In this document: piece by piece, positions 34,798 to 44,593 of the stretch | How positions within the stretch are numbered: the first letter of the stretch is position 1 | Layout of the letters: each line of letters opens with the position of its first letter | The notes under the pieces: model-generated | Told to the model about the DNA's origin: nothing | What the model saw: the letters and a program-made list of their open reading frames with translations, nothing else | Database searches by the model: none | Position numbers and translations under genes: made by a program | Assembly: GCF_000513115.1 (NCBI RefSeq) | Contig: NZ_BAUU01000019.1 | Coordinates: 35,038 to 99,037 of the forward strand | DNA from: Halalkalibacter hemicellulosilyticusJCM 9152 | GTDB lineage: Bacteria; Bacillota; Bacilli; Bacillales; Bacillaceae_D | DNA length: 64,000 bases | Reading direction: 5' to 3'

Positions 34798-35544
34798 TTA
34801 AAAGAAGTTCATAAATGTCATTCGTTCAACTAAGTCTGTTAGAATGCTTTCGCTTACTAAGTAGGACAAGAAACCGAGTGCGACATAAGTAAGGAAAATG
34901 CCATAAAAGGTATCTAATCCTCCGCTATTTTCCTTGTGAAGCGAGAAAATCGTAACAGCGATTGCTACAAAGTAACCGAGTGAAGCAAGAACAACTAAAA
35001 GAACGCTAAAGGTAATGACTGATACTAGAATAAGGATATTGGCCACAATTAAAATAGCTGTAGGAATGGTCATAAAAGATCCAAAACGAGCAAGGATCGT
35101 TTTATAATTCACATTAACTTTCATCAATTTGGCAACACCGAGCATGATGCCTGTTAGAATGAGAAGCATAATAATAGATACGACAGCCGGCATTAGAACG
35201 ATATCAGAGAATGAAAGAGGCATAAAGCCCATGCTCATTTTGCGAATAACGTTATATAAAAAGAGTGGTAGCAAAATTGAATATAAAATCATTGAAATAA
35301 GGCCATTGATCATATTATTTTCCCCAAGTCGAGCGGAAAATTGATACGGTTGTTTTAATGCAGACTTCGCAAAGGAAAAATATTGCTTACCGACCTCTTT
35401 ACTTTGCTCTAAATAAGCATTTTGTGTAGGTTCATTAGTACTTGCAGCAGCTACCTCTTTCGTATCAGAAGTTTTTGCACCACAGCTTGTACAAAATTTT
35501 GCTTCGGCTTCTAAAGGTGTTTGGCAATTTGTGCAGTTTGTCAT
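34798..35544 (-). CDS. Zinc-ribbon multi-spanning membrane protein
   Basis: A 248-residue protein starting with a zinc ribbon (CTNCQTPLEAEAKFCTSCG, two CxxC knuckles), a polar linker to about residue 80 and then five to six hydrophobic helices. The architecture matches small zinc-ribbon membrane proteins of Firmicutes, for which I know no firm function. ATG 35544 follows AAGGAGGATTTCTA; a longer frame upstream of it lacks a site. It lies 16 bases behind the TcaA-like gene in the same direction, so the two are probably an operon and may work together in the envelope. Confidence 0.75.
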   Translation of the reverse strand: MTNCTNCQTPLEAEAKFCTSCGAKTSDTKEVAAASTNEPTQNAYLEQSKEVGKQYFSFAKSALKQPYQFSARLGENNMINGLISMILYSILLPLFLYNVIRKMSMGFMPLSFSDIVLMPAVVSIIMLLILTGIMLGVAKLMKVNVNYKTILARFGSFMTIPTAILIVANILILVSVITFSVLLVVLASLGYFVAIAVTIFSLHKENSGGLDTFYGIFLTYVALGFLSYLVSESILTDLVERMTFMNFF

Positions 35545-35560
35545 TAGAAATCCTCCTTTA

Positions 35561-37000
35561 TTATTTAGATCCGTCACGCTGAACGGTATCATCATTATGC
35601 TCAAAATAAGAGTAATAATAGTTTACGATGGTCCAACTATCTTCTGATGAATCATAGGATAATGAAAGCTCTAATGATTCTGTTGTTTCGTCAGTCATCA
35701 TGTCACCAAACCAATCATATTCCTCTTCAAATACAAATTGAACGGGTAAATTCACGATATGCTGTTCATCGTAGTAGCTTAAATAAGCGGTATGTGGATT
35801 GAAGGATGCTTCAAGAAAGTCCATTGAATATTCTCGGTCCTCATCGAAGTAATATTCAATATCTGACTTCACCGAACTAGAAACAGTGGTAAGGCCAGAG
35901 CTATCATTATTCGTAATAGCGTTGGCATATTCTTTAGCAAACTGAAAAGCAGTTTCAACGACGTTATCAGCAATTTCATTCGTTAATAATCGATTCACTG
36001 ATAAGTAAATGTAGCTATGGTCGATGACTTGCTTATCTGTGACAACCGTTCCCCACGGGAAATCGAGTTCGGCATGAACCTCATAGCTACCATCAAGGGA
36101 AATGGGACCAAGTGCTTCATCATATTGATCCTCTAACGAAAATTCAATATTCTCATCGTTAATATAGATCCGCGAGTCATCAACAAAGCCTTCATAATCA
36201 GAGTCAATGACAATATAGTCTCCATATAAATAAAGGTCGACATACGTGTTGTTCCAGCTAGGATCCATTAATTGTAATTCATTAGAACTTTCCAGTAACG
36301 AATAATCGCCTGTATATGAGGCACTTACTTCATAAATACCTGGCATGTATGGACCGAATTCTTGTTCAAAGTCTTCTTTGGAACTGATCATTAATTCTTC
36401 ACCATTTAATGTAATGATGGCATCTTCATAGTTCGTTGATAAGGTGAAATAAAAAGGCATCACTTGGATACGGTAACGATCAAAGAAGAAAGCTGTCTTT
36501 CCAACTAGTTCTAATGAAAAAATAGATGAATCCTCATAATAAAAGTCATCAGGGTGGTTTTGATCATAAAAATCGGCTTTGCTTTCTAATTGATCCATTA
36601 AAAAGTCATAGTATGAAGGATTGTTGTTTAAATATGTAATTAAACTGTCCACACTAGCTTCATCAATGGTCATCCGTGAGTCATTTGTATAGAGTAAAGA
36701 CATGACTCTGCTTGTATCCTCTGATAAAACCGCAGCTTTAAAGTTTTCAACGACTTTATGTTGGTTGGTGAAGGATGATCCAACTTGATAACTAATAAAT
36801 AATAAAATAATAGCAGAGAGAATGGCTCCCCCAATCATTTTTTGCTTTTTTGAAAATGATTTGAAAGAAAAAGAGGGTTTACTTTCAGTTGCTTGTACGT
36901 TAGATGTTGCTTCATTGTTTGGCTGTACGGATGTACCGCATTCAGCACAAAAAACGGCACCTTCTTTTAATTGAGTGCCACATTCTTTACAAAAAGTCAT
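35561..37000 (-). CDS. TcaA/YvbJ-like zinc-ribbon membrane protein
   Basis: A 479-residue protein. An N-terminal zinc ribbon (CKECGTQLKEGAVFCAECG) precedes one membrane helix at about 57-73 and a large extracellular part rich in Asp, Glu, Tyr and Ser. The pattern (zinc ribbon, linker, helix, repeated TcaA-type domains) matches TcaA of staphylococci and YvbJ of Bacillus. TcaA affects glycopeptide susceptibility and binds lipid II-related targets in Staphylococcus; here that is only a family hint. The ATG follows CCTAGGAGGAGCAACC. The zinc ribbon lies inside the cell and the acidic domain outside. Confidence 0.82.
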   Translation of the reverse strand: MTFCKECGTQLKEGAVFCAECGTSVQPNNEATSNVQATESKPSFSFKSFSKKQKMIGGAILSAIILLFISYQVGSSFTNQHKVVENFKAAVLSEDTSRVMSLLYTNDSRMTIDEASVDSLITYLNNNPSYYDFLMDQLESKADFYDQNHPDDFYYEDSSIFSLELVGKTAFFFDRYRIQVMPFYFTLSTNYEDAIITLNGEELMISSKEDFEQEFGPYMPGIYEVSASYTGDYSLLESSNELQLMDPSWNNTYVDLYLYGDYIVIDSDYEGFVDDSRIYINDENIEFSLEDQYDEALGPISLDGSYEVHAELDFPWGTVVTDKQVIDHSYIYLSVNRLLTNEIADNVVETAFQFAKEYANAITNNDSSGLTTVSSSVKSDIEYYFDEDREYSMDFLEASFNPHTAYLSYYDEQHIVNLPVQFVFEEEYDWFGDMMTDETTESLELSLSYDSSEDSWTIVNYYYSYFEHNDDTVQRDGSK

Positions 37001-37311
37001 GGTTGCTCCTCCTAGGTCTAAGTTGTTTATATAAACACTGTATGATCAGTGTGATTTTGATTAATATAATGTAAGATTGTTTAATATTGAAACTATTAAT
37101 ACGGGTATAGTATACAGGAAAATAGTCATGAATGATAGGGGATATATAGACTTTTGTATTAGTTCAAACGAAATAGACAGGGAATGGTAATGAATTATAA
37201 TGAAACTCAATACAAATTTTAAGTACTCTTAACAGTTTCTTAATCATTTTTTTGTAATATTAAATATGGAAGCTCAAAGAAAATGACTAAGGAAAGTTAG
37301 GAAGTTCCTTC
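37001..37311. other. Intergenic region, AT-rich
   Basis: About 310 bases between the divergent TcaA-like and response-regulator genes. It is AT-rich with several TAATATAA/TTAATAT strings. It must contain two promoters, but I cannot fix them. Confidence 0.35.
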
Positions 37312-38022
37312 ATGAATGAATCTATTTTGTTATTAGATGCAAGCAACAATATGATAAGTAAGTTAAAAAATCATTTACCTAATTATAAATTTTATCATGA
37401 TAAGACAATTGAACAGGCATTAAGGGATGCTATAGTAAAACATGTAAGCTTAATCATCATCATGAAGGATCACTTCATGGAGACAGGTGGATATTTATGC
37501 CAGCAATTTAGAATGCACAATATTCAGACTCCCATTGTTGTTGTTTCCTCTTCTACAGATGAGTATGATATGGTGGTTGCTTATGAATTAGGAGCAGACG
37601 ACTATGTGATGCTTCCAATTAATGAACGGGTTTTGTTAGCAAGAATAAAGGCCCAAGTACGTCGAAGCTATTTGTGCAATATGAAACGTTTTGAAATGGA
37701 TTCAGAGCGAATTTTAACCGTTGGTAAGCTGAGGATATTTCCTGAAAGTTATAGGGTAGAAGTGCAAAATCGCAAATCGGATCTAAGTGGAAGAGAGATG
37801 AAACTGTTACTCTTTTTTTATGAAAACAAAGGTAGAGTTTTAACCCGCTCAGAGCTATTAGAAATCTGTGATTCCAGTGATGAACGGATTATCGATACAT
37901 ATGTAAGTAAGCTAAGAAGAAAGATTGAACCGAAGCGATCGAAGCCAACGTATATCGAAACGGTTAAGCATGTTGGTTATCGCTTTCGGACGCCGGTCAT
38001 CGGTTCAACAGAAGAACAATAA
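37312..38022 (+). CDS. Atypical OmpR-family response regulator lacking the phospho-acceptor Asp
   Basis: A 236-residue regulator with a receiver domain (1-118) and an OmpR/PhoB winged helix (about 135-232, ending IDTYVSKLRRKIEP and TVKHVGYRF). The receiver is degenerate. Where the phosphorylated Asp should be, after the LIII strand, there is Met51; the acidic pair near the N-terminus is reduced to one Asp (LLLDAS); and the conserved Lys before the Pro is Leu (YVMLPI). The Ser/Thr at about 79-80 remains. It has no histidine kinase gene beside it. It therefore probably works without phosphorylation, as known for other atypical OmpR-type regulators. The ribosome site is weak (GGAAAGTTAGGAAG). 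A terminator follows. Confidence 0.88.
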   Translation: MNESILLLDASNNMISKLKNHLPNYKFYHDKTIEQALRDAIVKHVSLIIIMKDHFMETGGYLCQQFRMHNIQTPIVVVSSSTDEYDMVVAYELGADDYVMLPINERVLLARIKAQVRRSYLCNMKRFEMDSERILTVGKLRIFPESYRVEVQNRKSDLSGREMKLLLFFYENKGRVLTRSELLEICDSSDERIIDTYVSKLRRKIEPKRSKPTYIETVKHVGYRFRTPVIGSTEEQ

Positions 38023-38034
38023 ATGATGTAGAGT

Positions 38035-38074
38035 GTGCCTGTTCAGGGTTATGTACCTGGACAGGCACTTTTTT
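38035..38074 (+). terminator. Intrinsic terminator
   Basis: GTGCCTGTTCAGG / CCTGGACAGGCAC, 13 bp with one G-T pair, an 8-base loop and TTTTTT, 12 bases after the response-regulator gene. Confidence 0.85.
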
Positions 38075-38472
38075 AAAGAAGCCTATTTTCAGAAAAGCTC
38101 AATTTCTTTGTAACAACAACTATACATGGTGTCATGGAAAAAGGTATTACTAAGGAGCCATTAGGCCTATTAGTCTAGCACGTCTATTAGTAGTGTCGAA
38201 CAGAGATATTTTTTAGATAGATAAGTCGAATAATTCGAGCACCCAACAAAAAAGTTCGCTAAAAAGAACATCAGAGGAGATTGTATTTCTTGTTCGTTTA
38301 ATAGATAGATACCCTGTAAACATATATGTAATCGTTTTAATTAATTGGAATTTAGTTCTGTTCTATTATCGACAAAAGTAGTCAAATTCAACCTATTGTT
38401 CTTCATAAAGAACGATGGTACCTTTGTAGTAGAGAGTAAGGGTGACAAATCTTATTTTAGGAGGTGATAACA

Positions 38473-38598
38473 TTGCCACTAGTGCGCTTGAAAAGCATAT
38501 GGACACCGTTAATGTTAGTTGGTATAAAATTATTGAAAGATGATTATGGTGCTTATTATATTAAGGTATGGGGATCGGATTTAAAAAAGTTAGGTTAA
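38473..38598 (+). CDS. Unrecognised 41-residue peptide with perfect ribosome site
   Basis: TTG 38473 follows AGGAGGTGATAACA, a near-ideal Bacillus ribosome site. The frame encodes MPLVRLKSIWTPLMLVGIKL followed by a Lys/Asp/Tyr-rich second half ending GSDLKKLG. The first half is hydrophobic and basic, the second amphipathic. I know no matching family. It is bordered by terminators at 38035 and 38701, so it seems to be its own transcription unit, in a stretch of over 700 bases otherwise without genes. It could be a signalling peptide, a small membrane-active peptide or a regulator; none can be shown. Confidence 0.55.
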   Translation: MPLVRLKSIWTPLMLVGIKLLKDDYGAYYIKVWGSDLKKLG

Positions 38599-38700
38599 TT
38601 TTGGCATTATACAATTCATAATTTCATTATTGAATGATTCAATATTATAATGTAGAGAGCGATGTAGCATTTTGGGTCAATAAGACTTTCGGATGATAGA

Positions 38701-38732
38701 AAGAAGCCAGAATTCAAGTTCTGGCTTCTTTA
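38701..38732. terminator. Intrinsic terminator
   Basis: A perfect 12-bp stem AAGAAGCCAGAA / TTCTGGCTTCTT with a 6-base loop, about 100 bases after the 41-residue peptide gene and 65 before the end of the convergent chemoreceptor gene. It could serve both. Confidence 0.75.
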
Positions 38733-38796
38733 TTATGAAAGAAAACCCGTTTCAATCCAATATTGATAGAGAAAATCGAATGATTCATACAACAGG

Positions 38797-40477
38797 CTAT
38801 ACGTTAAATTTTTGAATCGATTGCTGCAATTCTTCAGCTAAGTGAGCAAGTGAGCTTGCTGATGATGCGATTTCTTCCATGGTAGCCAATTGCTGCTGAG
38901 AAGAAGCGGAATTTTCTTGGCTCGACTCTACATTTGATTGTGCGATTTGTTGGATCGATTCAACTGATGTAAGTACGTGTTCACTAACACTAGTCATTTC
39001 TTGAATAGATGCAGAAACTTCCTGCACTTTTGCTGTGACGATTTCGACGCTTTCCTTAATATCGCTGAATGTGTTTGTCACCTGATCTGTTGCAGCGACA
39101 CCTTTGCTAAAGCGCTCATTTCCGCTTTCCATAGAGCTTACAACTCGGTCGGTTTCCGTTTGCATATCAGAGATCATCTCATAGATTTTATTGGCTGACT
39201 TTCCAGACTCCTCCGCTAGCTTTCGTACTTCATCAGCTACGACAGCAAAGCCCTTTCCATGTTCACCGGCGCGAGCGGCTCGATGGCTGCATTTAAGGCT
39301 AATAGGTTTGTTTGTTCTGAAATCCCTGTAATGAGGTGAATAATTTCACCGATTTCAGCTGACTTCTTACCTAGATTTGTGATGGAAGCAGATGTATCAT
39401 TCATTGATTCAGCGATGGCATTCATTTGCTCATTTACTAATTGAATGGCCTTAGAGCGTGATCAGTTGATTCCGCCGTTTTCTCAGAGTAGGATGCCATC
39501 TCATGACTATTATGTGCAATTTGTTGTAGGCTTCTATTCATTTGTGTTAATGAGCTAGACACTTGATTAATACTTTGTAGCTGCTTATCTGCCCCTTCAG
39601 ACGTATTCAAGGCAAGCTGGGTCATTTGCTCAGATGCGCGCGAGCTTTGTTCCGAGCTAGCAGACATTTGCTCTGAGCTTGCTGAAACTTGCTGACTTGC
39701 TTCAGATGTTTTTAATATAAGCTGACGCAGTTGCTCTTGCATTGAATGAAGGCCCTGTGCAAGGGAAGAAAGCTCATCTTTTGATTTTAATTTCATCGGT
39801 TCGCCTGTTAAATCACCCTTTGCAATCGCGTTAAGTCGTTGTGTGATTTTCTTTAGGTTGGACGAAAGGTATCGACTAAAGAACAGCGCATAGATGACGG
39901 AGCCTGCAACGATGACAATCGTTAAAATAATCGATAATCCTACTGTTCGTTGGTAGGAAGAGTTATTTGCTTCAAGCAGTTGTTCTGCTTCTGAATCATT
40001 GATTTCAACAAGTGCCATTAAATCAGCTGATGTCGACTCAAATAATTGCATACCTCCATTTAAGCCTTCTCGAGCATCATCATATCTTTGCGATGAAATG
40101 AGTCCTCTGTTATTTCGTACACGGCGCTCAAAGCTAGACCAGCTTTCAGAGAAATGTTCAAAACGCTCTCTCTCAGCAGATGTTAAAGGCAGTTGTTCAT
40201 ACTCATCTAAAATAATGCTTATCTCATCTAAATTTTGAATCGCTTCATTTGTTAATGAAGGATCTTCATTAATAATCGATTGCACCATTAGAAAGTTGGT
40301 GTTTTCTGTTAATCTTGCAAGGTCAACGAGATGTTTCGTTGGAACAAGTCGTTCATGGTAAATGGTATTCGCATCACGATTTAATTCTGTCAAATTATAA
40401 ATCGCATACAAAAGTAGTCCTAAACAAACTAGGATGACACCTAAAAATGAAAATAGTAGTTTCTTTTGTAAATTCAT
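38797..40477 (-). pseudogene. Methyl-accepting chemotaxis protein gene with two one-base deletions
   Basis: Three consecutive frames make one chemoreceptor of about 560 residues. The first (ATG 40477, behind TTAGGAGGAAATC) has helix 1, a four-helix sensor domain, helix 2 near 180-205, a HAMP domain and ends ESTDHAL then an early stop. A missing A near 39451 would continue KAIQLVNEQMNAIAESM. The second frame has [15 protein letters not shown] and then derails; a missing G near 39278-39282 would continue [18 protein letters not shown], which is present one frame over. The third ends SLAHLAEELQQSIQKFNV. Two independent breaks in a normal signalling tip suggest either poor sequence or a dead gene. 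It is divergent from a TAXI-TRAP transporter. Confidence 0.85.
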
Positions 40478-40703
40478 GATTTCCTCCTAAGCGTATGATT
40501 TCTCTCCATTGTTGCTACCTCTTGATCTTTATTTTTTTATTTAATAAAGAGGTCTTTTATACTATAATACCATTTTTTTCGAATAGTACAAATGTAGTGA
40601 ACTTGTCATATTCAAGGAGATACAACTATATACTGTATCGTCACATGGTTTCTGTTTGTTCAGTGATAGAGACATGAAATTTTTAAAGGGGGATGATGGT
40701 ACG

Positions 40704-41642
40704 GTGAAAAAGATTGGATTAGTTGTAGGAGCAATGCTGCTTCTTGTACTAGCTGCATGTGGTTCAGATATTGAAGATGTAACGATTATGACTGGGGGAG
40801 AGCAAGGGACGTATTTTCCATTAGGAGCTGCGCTAGCTAACAATATTATTAATGAGCATGTTGATGGGGTGAATGCCGAATCAGTAACCTCTGGTGCATC
40901 CGTTGTAAACATTAATGGTCTTGTAGATGGCGATGCCCAAATGGCGCTCGTACAAAATGACATTGCTTACTATGCAAGTGAAGGGATTAATATGTTTGAA
41001 GAGGAAGGGCCATTATCTGGATTTCATGGAATTGCGACTTTATACCCAGAAGTGATTCAAATCATAACATCAGCAGATAGTGGTATTGAGACCGTGGAGG
41101 ATTTAGCGGGAAAAAGAGTGGCTGTTGGTGACTTAGGATCTGGTGCAGAGGCAAATGCCAAACAAATTCTTGAAATCCATGGCATTACGTATGAAGACAT
41201 TTCAGAAGAATATATGGATTTTGGGACAGCAGCTGGAAATATTCAAGATGGCAATGTCGATGCTGCATTTATTACAGCCGGCTTACCAACAGGAGCGGTT
41301 GAGGCATTAAGGGCAACAAAGGAGCTTCGTCTCGTTGAAATTAGTTCTGATAAGCTTGGTGAATTAGCAGCTGCTTATCCATATTATACAGAATTTGTAG
41401 TGGAAAGTAGTGTATATGGGACGGATGGAGATGTCACAACAGCAGCGGTTTTAGCGATGTTAGTCGTTGATGAAGATTTAGAGGAGGATTTGGTCTATGA
41501 CATAACAAAAGCGATGTTTGAACATGTTGACCAATTTAGTAATGCACATCAACAAGGTACAAATATAACGTTAGACTCTGCACTTGATGGGATGCCGATT
41601 ACGATTCATCCAGGAGCTCAACGTTATTTCGATGAACAATAA
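40704..41642 (+). CDS. TAXI-family TRAP transporter solute-binding lipoprotein
   Basis: A 312-residue extracellular binding protein. The signal peptide ends LLVLAAC near residue 18. The TAXI core starts VTIMTGGEQGTYFPLGAALA, and the block SGASVVNINGLVDGDAQMAL is typical. TAXI proteins bind small organic acids such as glutamate or glutarate-like compounds. GTG 40704 is preferred: AAAGGGGGATGATGGTAC lies before it, while upstream starts add residues without a signal peptide. The next two genes encode a DUF1850 protein and the fused membrane subunit, so this is a complete TRAP system. The divergent neighbour is a (broken) chemoreceptor. Confidence 0.92.
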   Translation: MKKIGLVVGAMLLLVLAACGSDIEDVTIMTGGEQGTYFPLGAALANNIINEHVDGVNAESVTSGASVVNINGLVDGDAQMALVQNDIAYYASEGINMFEEEGPLSGFHGIATLYPEVIQIITSADSGIETVEDLAGKRVAVGDLGSGAEANAKQILEIHGITYEDISEEYMDFGTAAGNIQDGNVDAAFITAGLPTGAVEALRATKELRLVEISSDKLGELAAAYPYYTEFVVESSVYGTDGDVTTAAVLAMLVVDEDLEEDLVYDITKAMFEHVDQFSNAHQQGTNITLDSALDGMPITIHPGAQRYFDEQ

Positions 41643-42116
41643 ACTTAGAGGGATAAACAAAAAGGCTTGGCGTTTTGGCGCTGCCTTTTTATTTATCCTC
41701 CTCATTTGGCAGTTAATCGCTATGTGACAGCTACTGATTATTTGCAGTTATATGATCAGACGGAAGGAAAGGTTATATGGGAATCTCCGATTATAGCAGA
41801 GGAGACGTTCTATCATGAGTATACTCATTCTGTTGCATTAACTCCTGTCCGAGAGTATTACAAGATGAATACGGAAGGGAATATGGTGGCAACAGAAAGC
41901 TGGGTACAATCCTTTGGAGCAGGAGTACCTTATGAGCGCAAAGACAAGCTGTTGTATATCGATGGCTTTTATGTGATTGAGGAGGAACGAGAGGTAGAAG
42001 CGTTAACGATTATGCCATCCTCTTTGTTTCCACATTCCTTTTATTTTAAAGAGAATACGGTAGATTTAACCACTTATGAAGGTCATAAGCTTCACATTCG
42101 AATTGTCCGTCAATGA
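41632..42116 (+). pseudogene. DUF1850 protein of the TAXI-TRAP operon, N-terminus apparently shifted out of frame
   Basis: The main body (VTATDYLQLYDQTEGKVIW ... EETFYHEYTHSVALTPVREYY) is a DUF1850 domain, a small protein that sits between TAXI binding protein and permease genes in many genomes. In its own frame the N-terminus is not hydrophobic. One frame over, an ATG at 41632 that overlaps the end of the binding-protein gene gives MNNKLRGINKKAWRFGAAFL and then FILLIWQLIAM, a good membrane anchor that ends in a stop at the junction. Adding one base near 41725-41728 would join IAM to VTATDYL. I therefore treat it as frameshifted; the alternative is translation from TTG 41667 without anchor. 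Confidence 0.6.
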
Positions 42117-42130
42117 GAGGAGGGATTAAG

Positions 42131-44262
42131 TTGGAGCGTGATCAGAATCAAAAAGTCAATGAGCTTGCGGGAAGCGATCGAGTGGTCAGAGGTTGGATGG
42201 CGATGCTTATATTAGTTATTGCGGTCGTCATGTCGATCTATCACCTATATACAGCAGGATTTGGTTTAATGCCTGGTGTTGGAACACGGTCCCATATGAT
42301 TATTCACTTATCGTTAGGACTAGCACTTGTCTTTCTTATTTTCCCAATTAAAAAAGGCTTAACCAACAGCGGATAGCGACATATGACTTTGTCATTGCCG
42401 GAATAGCGATTGTCGTAGGATATTATTTATATGCCAATCAAACATCACCTTCGATATTATCTGGACGTATGACGTTCATTGATTTACTTGTTGGAATTGT
42501 CTTACTGCTTTTAGTGATAGAAGCTACACGGCGAGTCGTTGGTAAGCCACTCGTCATTATTGCTTGTATATTTATGACGTATTTCTTCATCGGTGGCTTT
42601 CTTAGTCCGCCTTTTCGCCATACACGTGCTAATTTTCAGCAATTTATTTATGAAATGGGCTATACGACATCTGGTATTTTTAGTACACCGTTATCCGTTT
42701 CGGCAACGTATGTGTTTATCTTCATTTTATTTGGAGCCATATTAGAAGCGACAGGTGCAGGAAAGATGTTTATTGACCTTGCTTTACGAGCATTTGGAAA
42801 GTATAAAGGAGGACCAGCGAAAGCGGCGGTTGTCTCTTCAGGAATGCTCGGCTCTATATCAGGTAGCTCCGTGGCAAATGCTGTAACAACAGGAACGTTT
42901 ACGATTCCATTAATGAAAAAAGTTGGCTTTAAGCCACAAGTGTCAGGTGGAATTGAAGTAGCTGCATCGTCAAGTGGTCAGCTTCTGCCGCCCATTATGG
43001 GGGCTGCAGCCTTCCTTATGATTGAATATACACCCTATACGTATGCAGAAATTATTAAATCTGCTGCCATCCCAGCCATATTAAGCTATATCGCGATTTT
43101 GTTTATGGTTCATTTAGAAGCGTCAAAACACCACATTACAGGACTTCCAAAGGAAGCGCTCGTATCTGGACGGAAAACACTTATCCAGCATGGCTATTTA
43201 ATTTTACCTGTTATCGTGCTTGTTTACTTTTTAGTGCAAGGAAAAACGGTACCAAATGCAGCTTTTTTTGCGATTATATTGTTACTTGTGCTCGCAAGCT
43301 TCACACATCGATTGAGAGAACGCTTCGGTGCAGGTATGCTCGTTGCAGGGGGAGTCGCGGTTATCGCGTTTGCCTTACATTATTTCTTTGCATGGCGATT
43401 AGAGGTTGCGGTGATGGTGACGATTGGAATTGTCGTTGCGCTACTTGTCGTTTTGTTACAGCGAGGCTTTCATATCCAATCAGCTCCTGTACGCTTTGGA
43501 TTAAGAGAGCTTATTTCTGGTCTAGAAATGGCAGCACGAAATTCTTTAACCGTTGTCGTTGCTTGTGCAACAGCTGGGATATTAATTGGCGTCATTAATT
43601 TAACTGGATTGTCAGCTAAGCTGCCAACGATTATTGTCAATTTTGCCGGTGAACACTTATTACTTGCTCTTGTTTTTACATTAATAGCATGTTTAATTTT
43701 AGGATTAGGGTTACCGACGACTGCCACATATGTTATTTTAGCAGCGATGGTTGCCCCGGCACTTGTACAAATGGGGGTGCCGATTATGGCAGCACATCTC
43801 TTTGTCCTTTACTATGGCATACTAGCTGATGATACGCCTCCCATTAATCTGCCTGCATATGCTGTTTCGGGAATTGCGAAATCAGAGCCGATTCGAACTG
43901 GGATACAAGGGTTTAAGTTCGACTCTGGCGCTTTGTTATTACCTTTTGTGTTTACGACAAATACAGCTATTTTACTTTTGCCAGAACAAGCAGGTATGTA
44001 TAACTGGTTGGAAATAGCTCAATATATTTTCACCGCACTCGTTGGTATTTTGGCATTTGTGATGTTCATCCAAAACTATTTACTTGTGCGATTAACGATT
44101 ATTGAACGACTACTTGCTCTTGTGACAGCACTTGTCTTTATTCACGGATCAAGTATGACAGATATCATTGGGGTCTTCCTGTTCGTAGTGCTAATGGCAT
44201 GGCAAGTGATCCGAAAAAGGAACAGTGAAGTAGAAAAAGATCACGAGCTTAATAAACAGTAA
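42131..44262 (+). pseudogene. TRAP transporter fused permease subunit (TAXI type), interrupted by a one-base deletion
   Basis: Two frames form one fused 4TM+12TM TRAP permease of about 710 residues. The first starts at TTG 42131, 7 bases after AGAGGAGG, and carries the early helices (MAMLILVIAVVMSIYHLYTA) to LIFPIKKG, then stops at 42374-42376. One frame over the sequence continues QQRIATYDFVIAGIAIVVGY and runs to 44262 with the DctM-like core (GMLGSISGSSVANAVTTGTF, GLGLPTTATYVILAAMV, DDTPPINLPAYA). Adding one A to the six-base run at 42350-42355 repairs it. The solute enters with sodium in this family. As sequenced only the large part could be made, from an internal start. Confidence 0.85.
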
Positions 44263-44300
44263 GTAGTTAAAATAAAATAATTACCTCTGTTAGAAAAGAA

Positions 44301-44420
44301 ATTGGGACAAATGTGTTTTCGTGAATGGGAATAAAAATAAATATATGGCAGGTCAAATAATCCGCACCTGCAATATATTACGCTACGGTATCTAGATGTT
44401 CGTCTTCTCAGTTAAACAAT
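44301..44420. repeat. Decayed relative of the 236-bp MITE-like element
   Basis: The left end ATTGGGACAAATGTG and the right part ACGGTATCTAGATGTTCG then TCTCAGTTAAACAAT match the corresponding ends of the element at 50113 (GCTGGGATAAAAG; ACGTTGTCTAAATGTTCGG, TCTCAGCTAAACA). The middle has lost the conserved core but keeps its own short inverted repeat GCAGGT / ACCTGC. Behind it, at 44447-44476, AAGCCTTTGAGA / TCTCGAAGGCTT forms another hairpin without a T run. The rest of the 330-base gap up to the VOC gene shows nothing else. Confidence 0.5.
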
Positions 44421-44593
44421 TTAGGCTCTTCAAACCGTAAATGGAAAAGCCTTTGAGAAACGACTCTCGAAGGCTTATTACCCGTTTCCCGCACCTCAGG
44501 AGCGAAGTCAAAATGACTTATGATGGACGTACACTCTGCCTGTCGATTTTGATCTGTTTTAACGTGAGGCTGCTTTTATCTTGCTGTACTCAT

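Noticed and set aside
40562..40963. A 133-codon minus-strand frame
   Set aside because: Shadow of the TAXI binding-protein gene; no ribosome site and no recognisable domain.
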